Positions 1 through 4,099 of a stretch of DNA of 5,600 nt are shown here, piece after piece. Source of the stretch: Acidobacteriaceae bacterium (GTDB taxonomy: Bacteria > Acidobacteriota > Terriglobia > Terriglobales > Acidobacteriaceae); assembly GCA_027306745.1 (NCBI GenBank), contig DAHUZD010000239.1, positions 1 to 5,600 on the forward strand, given 5' to 3'. The translations under genes were made by a program, and so were the position numbers. How positions within the stretch are numbered: position 1 is the stretch's first letter; the number at the start of each line of letters is the position of its first letter. The notes under the pieces were generated by a model. The model was not told where the DNA came from. It searched no databases and worked only from the letters and a program-made list of their open reading frames with translations.

Positions 1-423
1 CGTCTGTGGCAGCCATACGCAGATTTTGTCCGCCCCATACAGGTCAACAGGCTTGGCTTGCGCTATGTAAACGTGATTGATCCCAATTTTCCATTACAGC
101 AACCAGCAGATTTTGGCGATTATGTGTACATAACGTTGCCAACTCCAGATGATTTCGATTGTCCAATCACCAGTTTTTTGCACCAGCAGACAATGCAAGT
201 ACCCGGATATCCATATGCGATCAACATAATTAAAACGATGCGTCCCTCTCGCCAACCCATGATCGGTTTTAGCTTTATCCTCGATATTGATGTCGCCACG
301 ACACAGCCATTCCGGTTCGACAACACTGATCTGAGAAAATCGCTGAATGAGATGCGATGGCTGAAAAACAAGGTATTTTTCGGTTCGATCAAGGAAAAAT
401 CAAAGGAGATTTTTTCGCGATGA
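1..423 (+). CDS. TIGR04255-like family protein, C-terminal part (5' end outside window)
   Basis: The frame is open from base 1 to the TGA at 421-423, giving 140 residues that begin in the middle of a protein. A TTG at 58 could be read as a start, but the residues before it (LWQPYADFVRPIQVNRLG) continue a family-like pattern, so this is a 5'-truncated gene and not a short one. Visible landmarks are R-LGLRYVN-ID (residues 17-27), a core beta segment with LDIDV (94-98), and an end helix with MRWLKNKVFF (118-127) followed by KEIF. From memory, this RYIN...LDIDV...LH/KN.iFF layout is the C-terminal half of TIGR04255, a sporadically distributed family of unknown function. No catalytic motif is evident. 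It is the first visible gene of a three-gene operon and overlaps the next start by ATGA. The call on family is moderately sure; no function is claimed. Confidence 0.7.
   Translation, partial: RLWQPYADFVRPIQVNRLGLRYVNVIDPNFPLQQPADFGDYVYITLPTPDDFDCPITSFLHQQTMQVPGYPYAINIIKTMRPSRQPMIGFSFILDIDVATTQPFRFDNTDLRKSLNEMRWLKNKVFFGSIKEKSKEIFSR
402..408 (+). promoter_or_regulatory. Shine-Dalgarno site fixing the start of the DWDGY gene at 420
   Basis: AAAGGAG lies 11 bases before the ATG at 420, inside the 3' end of the preceding gene. It supports the ATG at 420 over the in-frame ATG at 357, which would add 21 residues encoded entirely within the upstream gene and lacks an equally good site. Confidence 0.6.
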
Positions 424-929
424 CAGCAGCATTGGCACTTCCGCTCGAACACATACAAAATGTACGACCTGTTGAGACCCTATCTCGTGGATCTGGCGAG
501 GATTCCAATTATTCCTCAACAAGGCTCGCGGAAGGGCATCAAATTCTTCAGGAATCTAACTTCATCGGCCTAAACGCATCGTGGGTGCGCGGCGAGGTTT
601 CGCGCGTATACGATGAGTGCAAATCCAGTGACTGGGATGGCTACAGGGCTGAACCCGTCACTGCTGAGGCGCGCGAAATCGCGCTCAATTTTCTATCCGC
701 CCTTCCGCTGGTGACACCACCTCCCAGTGTTGGAGCAGAACCGGATGGGCATATCACGCTGGAGTGGTATAAATCGCCCCGTCAGACGCTTTCGGTCAGC
801 ATTAGCCCAAGTGGGCACATCTACTACGCGGCCCTAGTCGGCTCCAGCAAACACTATGGATCGCAACCGTTTTATGGGCTTGTCCCAAAAGAGATTATTC
901 ATCTTATCGAGAGCATTGAGGTCGCATGA
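420..929 (+). CDS. Conserved hypothetical protein with DWDGY motif
   Basis: This is a 169-residue protein of unknown function. The start at 420 is chosen because it forms an ATGA overlap with the stop of the upstream gene and has a good Shine-Dalgarno site at 402-408. Residues 1-50 look poorly ordered. The recognisable part begins with a short helix and DWDGYRAEPV (71-80). It continues with a helix ending FLSALP (91-96), a proline-rich turn with EPDG (107-110), then beta strands with LEW (114-116), SVSISPSGHIYYAALVG (125-141) and a C-terminal segment VPKEIIHLIESI. No signal peptide or membrane segment is visible, so it is probably cytosolic. I recall this DWDGY...PDG...LEW pattern from uncharacterised proteins encoded beside genes like the next one, so the pair may act together. 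That association is from memory, and function is unknown. Confidence 0.75.
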   Translation: MTAALALPLEHIQNVRPVETLSRGSGEDSNYSSTRLAEGHQILQESNFIGLNASWVRGEVSRVYDECKSSDWDGYRAEPVTAEAREIALNFLSALPLVTPPPSVGAEPDGHITLEWYKSPRQTLSVSISPSGHIYYAALVGSSKHYGSQPFYGLVPKEIIHLIESIEVA

Positions 930-1357
930 TCGCAGCAAGGCTTCGCATCTTGCGTAACCTCTTCTGCAAAGCCCATGTTTGCGTTATTGCAGACGATGAG
1001 CAGCTTGCAAGATATGTTCTGTCCGAGCGGAACGTGCGGAAAGACAACACGATCAAGCCAGACGAATTCATTCCCCATCCCCATGCTGATCTTTCGGTCA
1101 CGCGACACAAGGGGTTTTCTGAAACACGGATTTGGCGTGCAGGACGGCTTGTTGCGGCGTGCAGAAAACGAACGCTCTATGGCAGAGCCGACTTTGCAGC
1201 CTCAACAGTCCGAAAACAATCTCTTGATGTGAAGCCGGATCCAGTGGCAGATAACCCCAACCACTCCATCATCACAGGGTGGCCGCATGACAAGTCCAAG
1301 CAAAAGAGCATTGCACTTGAAATAGCTGCTGCCTCTGTCTACCACCCCTTGGGGTGA
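926..1357 (+). CDS. Conserved hypothetical protein with IKPDEFIP and ITGWP motifs
   Basis: This 143-residue protein of unknown function starts at an ATG that overlaps the preceding stop (ATGA at 926-929), indicating translational coupling. Landmarks are DDEQLARYVLS (23-33), IKPDEFIP (43-50), DLSVTR (55-60), LYGRADF (84-90), HSIITGWP (113-120) and a lysine-containing helix KSKQKSIALEIAAAS (123-137). I recall small uncharacterised bacterial proteins with VKPxAFxP, LSV.R, YGRA and GWP motifs, usually encoded next to a DWDGY-type protein. The polar conserved residues (K44, R60, R87, H113, W119) could form a binding or active site, but this is speculation. No signal peptide is evident. It is the last gene of the visible operon; the stop codon lies inside a short GC-rich hairpin. 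Confidence 0.72.
   Translation: MIAARLRILRNLFCKAHVCVIADDEQLARYVLSERNVRKDNTIKPDEFIPHPHADLSVTRHKGFSETRIWRAGRLVAACRKRTLYGRADFAASTVRKQSLDVKPDPVADNPNHSIITGWPHDKSKQKSIALEIAAASVYHPLG
1343..1356 (+). repeat. GC-rich perfect inverted repeat overlapping the operon's last stop codon
   Basis: CACCCCTTGGGGTG is a perfect palindrome that can fold as a five-pair stem with a CTTG loop. It covers most of the TGA at 1355-1357. A competing pairing joins CCACC (1342-1346) to GGTGG (1365-1369). No run of T follows, so it is not a canonical intrinsic terminator. It could protect the 3' end of the message or be fortuitous. Confidence 0.4.
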
Positions 1358-1557
1358 CCATCCCGGTGGCTCGAATTCCAGCAATTCGATGTGATCCCAT
1401 CTCACCGTCAATGCCCTACAAACTTGAGGGTGGGGCGCGCTCGTTACGTTCGCTTCGCTCACCTGCGCCCTGGACGCTGCGTCTAACCAAACGAGACAGG
1501 CGATGCGCCGACGAATGCCAAGCAGCATGCAAGTCGCGGCGCCGGGAAGAAGCCTCG
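1358..1557. other. Intergenic region with inverted repeat, upstream of secreted-protein genes
   Basis: These 200 bases separate the three-gene operon from the first secreted-protein gene. I see no convincing gene. GGGCGC at 1433-1438 and GCGCCC at 1465-1470 are perfect inverted arms around a 26-base loop. The loop contains the CG-rich stretch TCGTTACGTTCGCTTCGCTC (1441-1460), made of two similar nine-base units. GAGGGTGGGGCGC just before it resembles, from memory, intergenic repeats of acidobacterial genomes. The promoter of the downstream pair should lie here, but no clear -35/-10 pair stands out. Confidence 0.4.
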
Positions 1558-2130
1558 ATGCGCACTTTTCTCTTGCAGTACTCACTGCTGGCTTTGCTCT
1601 GCATCCCGTCCATTCCACTTGCGGCCCAGATGATTCCGCAGCCACTACTCACACCAGCGGCGCGTGCAGCCTGTGGCCCGATCGGCAAGAAGCCATCGAA
1701 TCTACCGGCGCCCAGCGTCCCTGCGCAGATTCCACCGGGCATGGCGCGTGTTTACGTCATCACGTATGCGCTGGGATCCACGTTTTCGCATACGCCCTCC
1801 ACAAAAATCGGCATGGATGGCCAATGGATTGGACAAAACCGTCCGTATGGGGATATCGCCGTGGATATTCCTCCGGGCGTACATCATTTTTGCGCCGTGA
1901 TGCCGCCACATGGAAGCATCCCCTTTTCCATCCTGCTCATGACGAACATGCACGGGGGTAATCAGGTTGCCCTGAATCGGATTGATGCTCAAGCAGGACA
2001 AACCTACTATCTTTTGAGTCGCACGTCGGGTGCCAACATCTACGCATCCCTGGATCGTGTTGCAGCCAACGAAGCCGAGATGTTTCTGAATGCTAGGATC
2101 CACAGCAAGTATGGCAGTGCGTCCCCCTAG
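1558..2130 (+). CDS. Exported single-domain DUF2846-like protein
   Basis: This 190-residue protein has a clear Sec signal peptide: an R near the start, a hydrophobic core at residues 4-20 and a likely cut after LAA (23). The ATG at 1558 is chosen because the signal peptide begins there; the frame runs open further upstream, but that part does not look like protein. Only a weak ribosome site (GGGAAGAAG, 1544-1552) is present. The mature part starts with AACGP (37-41). It continues with a beta-rich domain containing ARVYVITY (63-70), GMDGQWIG (85-92), PPGVHHFC (105-112), AGQTYYLL (146-153) and NEAEMFL (171-177). This order matches my recollection of DUF2846, a family of exported proteins of unknown function. 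C39 and C112 are also present in both domains of the downstream protein and probably form a disulfide. It is probably periplasmic and co-transcribed with the next gene, 66 bases away. Confidence 0.72.
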   Translation: MRTFLLQYSLLALLCIPSIPLAAQMIPQPLLTPAARAACGPIGKKPSNLPAPSVPAQIPPGMARVYVITYALGSTFSHTPSTKIGMDGQWIGQNRPYGDIAVDIPPGVHHFCAVMPPHGSIPFSILLMTNMHGGNQVALNRIDAQAGQTYYLLSRTSGANIYASLDRVAANEAEMFLNARIHSKYGSASP

Positions 2131-2186
2131 GCATTCTGCGCGCGCGTTGTGGTGCAACCATAGCAGTCCCATGGAAGTTCTTCAGC

Positions 2187-2192
2187 AGGAGG
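2187..2192 (+). promoter_or_regulatory. Consensus Shine-Dalgarno site with short spacing
   Basis: AGGAGG lies only four bases before the ATG at 2197. The spacing is shorter than usual but the match is perfect, and it fixes the start of the two-domain secreted protein. Confidence 0.6.
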
Positions 2193-2196
2193 CCCC

Positions 2197-3363
2197 ATGA
2201 AATTCCGCGCCGTGTTTCTCTTCGCCTGCATCAGCGCTGTGGCCAGTTGTGGTGCAGCTTCTGCGGAAAACATACACATGCTGGAAATGGAACACACCGC
2301 CGCCATGCAGGCCGCCTGCGGCCCCGCGCATGGCCATATCGACAACCATGCCTTCACCACCAACCAATACATTGCCAAACCTGCGGACGGTAAAGCACTC
2401 GTCTATTTTTTCTATGACCCCTACAGCCTCAGCGTAAACGCCTTCGGCACTCACATTCACATTGGAGTAGACGGTAAGTGGGTTGGAGCGATGGCTCCGC
2501 CTTCGTTTGTGGCGCTGAATCTGGCGCCAGGAACCTATCCTGTCTGCGCAAAATACTCCGCGCCTCTGCTTAGCCCCTATGTAGAGTTGGACACGCTGCA
2601 CGTAGAAGCGGGCAAAACCTATGCCTATACGACGGTATTGCTCACAGACATGCACAGCAACAACGCGTTTCTCCTGCGTCCGACGGATCCTGACGAACTG
2701 AAGATGTACCTGCATACGCCAGCAGCCTTAGCTGCGGCAAAAGCAGCCCTGCCCCCCAACCACATCCTGACGCGTCGTGCAGTCTCTCAGCTCGTCAGCC
2801 CCAAGCAGAACCCTGCGGTGCTGGCGGCCTGTGGCCCGCTGAATACGCAGATCAAAGTCGCACTAGACCCCACCCTGTCCCTGCCAAAACCACCCAGCCA
2901 AAATACCTTGGTGAACTTTGTGTTTGACACCCATATCTGGGGTGGACTAATCAAGACACGCGGGCCTGTCATCAAAGTGGGCGTGGATGGAAAGTGGGTG
3001 GGAGCGCTCCAGAATAAATCCTATTTCCCACTGCGCATCCCACCGGGAGAGCATCATGTTTGTTTTGCGGAAAAATCCCATCTGTATGGCAACTTCATCG
3101 CCCTGCAACAAGTGGCGGCCCAGAAAGGAAAAACCAAATACCTAGCCGCATACATGCTGGACGCTGAATCCCCAAATGGCGATGTGGGCGGCATGTATAT
3201 GACCGCCTACCCAGTCAATCGAGACGAAGGCAAGATGCTGGTAGAAGCATCCGCGCGCAGCCGGGAAACTGCGCTGATCACGCCCCCGCCACCCACACCA
3301 CCGCCGCTGCCGCCTCCGCTGACTGGCACAGATGCACTTTATCAAGCATTGGAGCCGCAATAG
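2197..3363 (+). CDS. Exported two-domain DUF2846-like protein with proline-rich tail
   Basis: This 388-residue protein has an N-terminal export signal (hydrophobic residues 5-17). VASC (15-18) could serve as a lipobox, making a lipoprotein with C18 at its N-terminus. Cleavage after the later ASA (21-23) by ordinary signal peptidase is the alternative. Two homologous domains follow. Domain 1 (about 39-172) has AACGP, KALVYFFYDP, VDGKWVGA (91-98), PGTYPVC (111-117), AGKTYAY and DELKMYL. Domain 2 (about 210-350) has AACGP, TLVNFVFDT, VDGKWVGA (263-270), PPGEHHVC (282-289), KGKTKYL and DEGKMLV. Each domain keeps the cysteine pair seen in the upstream protein (C41/C117 and C212/C289). The tail at 363-375 is PPPPTPPPLPPPL. 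The layout matches DUF2846-like exported proteins, function unknown; the long form is evidently a domain duplication. Likely location is the periplasm or outer-membrane inner face. Confidence 0.74.
   Translation: MKFRAVFLFACISAVASCGAASAENIHMLEMEHTAAMQAACGPAHGHIDNHAFTTNQYIAKPADGKALVYFFYDPYSLSVNAFGTHIHIGVDGKWVGAMAPPSFVALNLAPGTYPVCAKYSAPLLSPYVELDTLHVEAGKTYAYTTVLLTDMHSNNAFLLRPTDPDELKMYLHTPAALAAAKAALPPNHILTRRAVSQLVSPKQNPAVLAACGPLNTQIKVALDPTLSLPKPPSQNTLVNFVFDTHIWGGLIKTRGPVIKVGVDGKWVGALQNKSYFPLRIPPGEHHVCFAEKSHLYGNFIALQQVAAQKGKTKYLAAYMLDAESPNGDVGGMYMTAYPVNRDEGKMLVEASARSRETALITPPPPTPPPLPPPLTGTDALYQALEPQ
2311..3246 (+). repeat. Tandem duplication of a secreted domain (two copies in one gene)
   Basis: Copy 1 is about 2311-2712 and copy 2 about 2824-3246, joined by a linker of roughly 37 residues. 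The copies share AACGP, VDGKWVGA and P-G-x-H/Y-x-V-C in the same order, but the DNA has diverged at most third positions. The VDGKWVGA codons at 2467-2490 and 2983-3006 differ at several wobble bases. The duplication is therefore old and maintained by selection on the protein. Confidence 0.6.
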
Positions 3364-3408
3364 CCTGACACAAGGCTGCTGGCCGTCGTGGGAGGTGCAG
3401 GCGCGGCA

Positions 3409-3870
3409 TCACCCGCCGTGGCCCAGATGATATGGCAGGCCTTTGAGGATGGTGAAGGCGCGATAGACCTGCTCGGCCACGACCACGGCGGCCAGTTCAT
3501 GGGCCAGCGTCATCGGCCCCAGAGACAGCAGCAGGCCCGCCTGCGCGCGTGCCTCCGGCGACCAGCCATCGGCCGGCCCGATGGCAAAGACGATGCGCTG
3601 CGCGCCCATGTTTTGCTGCGCGTCCAGCCAGGCAGCCAAGGCTTCGGAGGCCATCGTTTTGCCGCGGCTGTCGAGCAGAACCAGCAGCGGCGGCCTGCGC
3701 GTCTGCGTTCGCTTGCAGGACTGGAGCAGCGCAGCTTCCGAGGAAAATACGGCGTGTTCGAAGCGGCAGAAGCGCCCGATGCGCGCGGCATAGTCTTGCA
3801 GCCAAGCACGCGCTGGCCCGTGGTTGCGCCCTGCGCGACGGACTTCGATCGTGGCCAGTTGCAGTTCCAT
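3409..3870 (-). CDS. rlmH: 23S rRNA (pseudouridine-1915-N3)-methyltransferase RlmH
   Basis: RlmH is a SPOUT-family enzyme. It uses S-adenosylmethionine to methylate N3 of pseudouridine 1915 in helix 69 of 23S rRNA, acting on assembled 70S ribosomes in the cytosol. The product is 153 residues, the usual family length. Visible signatures are MELQLATIEV at the start, LLVLLDSRGKTMASE (62-76), the cofactor-loop segment FAIGPADGWSP (95-105), LSLGPMTLAHELAAVVVAEQVYRA (115-138, trefoil-knot region) and the C-terminal PYHLGH (146-151), whose Y and H are conserved across the family. The ATG at 3870 was chosen because MELQL aligns with the family N-terminus; a longer reading to 4026 adds 52 residues unlike any RlmH. 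The ribosome site is weak. The gene converges on the secreted-protein pair (45-base gap) and diverges from the transporter gene. Confidence 0.93.
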   Translation of the reverse strand: MELQLATIEVRRAGRNHGPARAWLQDYAARIGRFCRFEHAVFSSEAALLQSCKRTQTRRPPLLVLLDSRGKTMASEALAAWLDAQQNMGAQRIVFAIGPADGWSPEARAQAGLLLSLGPMTLAHELAAVVVAEQVYRAFTILKGLPYHLGHGG

Positions 3871-3961
3871 CAGCGATACATCCGTTGTACCGCATCGGCT
3901 TGGCCGCGCGGTTTTTCGCCAAGGCCAAAACGGAACCAATCGTCGCATCCTTAAGAAAAAA

Positions 3962-4014
3962 TTGCCTCGTCCGGTATTTTTTTGCGCACAAAATCTGCCG
4001 ATCAGATTTAAGAT
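3962..4014 (+). promoter_or_regulatory. Possible promoter region of the transporter gene
   Basis: This is the most AT-rich stretch upstream of the transporter. TAAGAT at 4009-4014 matches four of six bases of the -10 consensus. TTGCCT at 3962-3967 resembles a -35 element but is far too distant from it, and no well-spaced -35 partner is visible. The assignment rests on composition and position and is weak. Confidence 0.25.
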
Positions 4015-4020
4015 GAGACC

Positions 4021-4065
4021 CTGCACCGTTTTTCGTGCAGCGACTCAAAGAGCGTGGAAGCGCTC
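4021..4065 (+). promoter_or_regulatory. Two consecutive small hairpins in the likely transporter leader
   Basis: CTGCAC (4021-4026) pairs perfectly with GTGCAG (4035-4040) around an eight-base T-rich loop. GAGCG (4050-4054) pairs with CGCTC (4061-4065) around a six-base loop. Both lie between the AT-rich promoter-like zone and the ribosome site at 4090-4094, so they may be in the 5' untranslated leader. No known riboswitch class is recognised. Confidence 0.3.
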
Positions 4066-4099
4066 GACACTTGCATGGTGTTGATTTTCAGGAGCTTGG

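Larger units (their letters stand above)
3871..4099. other. Divergent intergenic region between rlmH and the TonB transporter gene
   Basis: These 229 bases hold no convincing gene. The rlmH-proximal half has an imperfect inverted repeat, CTTGGC (3899-3904) with GCCAAG (3918-3923). The middle is AT-rich (A run at about 3955-3961, T run 3977-3983). The transporter-proximal part has two small hairpins (4021-4040 and 4050-4065), then AGGAG at 4090-4094, five bases before the transporter ATG. Promoters for both divergent genes should lie here. Confidence 0.5.

Noticed and set aside
1354..1557. Upstream extension of the first secreted-protein gene to 1354
   Set aside because: The extension is arginine- and serine-rich low-quality sequence, would bury the clear signal peptide that starts at 1558, and covers the inverted repeats.
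1202..1645. Minus-strand open frame of 147 codons across the operon end and intergenic gap
   Set aside because: It overlaps the end of the third operon gene and the signal-peptide region, has no ribosome site that I can see and no family resemblance.
3362..3377. AGCC/GGCT stem between the convergent genes as a terminator
   Set aside because: The stem has only four pairs with an eight-base loop and no T run on either strand.
3899..3923. CTTGGC/GCCAAG inverted repeat as an operator
   Set aside because: The arms are short, the loop is 13 bases and no second copy or promoter overlap is seen, so it is only noted within the intergenic entry.
3388..3954. Plus-strand open frame of 188 codons opposite rlmH
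   Set aside because: It is antisense to a confidently identified RlmH, and its arginine- and glutamine-rich product shows no recognisable pattern.
3871..4026. N-terminal extension of RlmH starting at 4026 or 3948 on the minus strand
   Set aside because: It would add 52 or 26 residues that look like translated intergenic DNA. MELQL at 3870 aligns with the family N-terminus and gives the standard 153-residue length.
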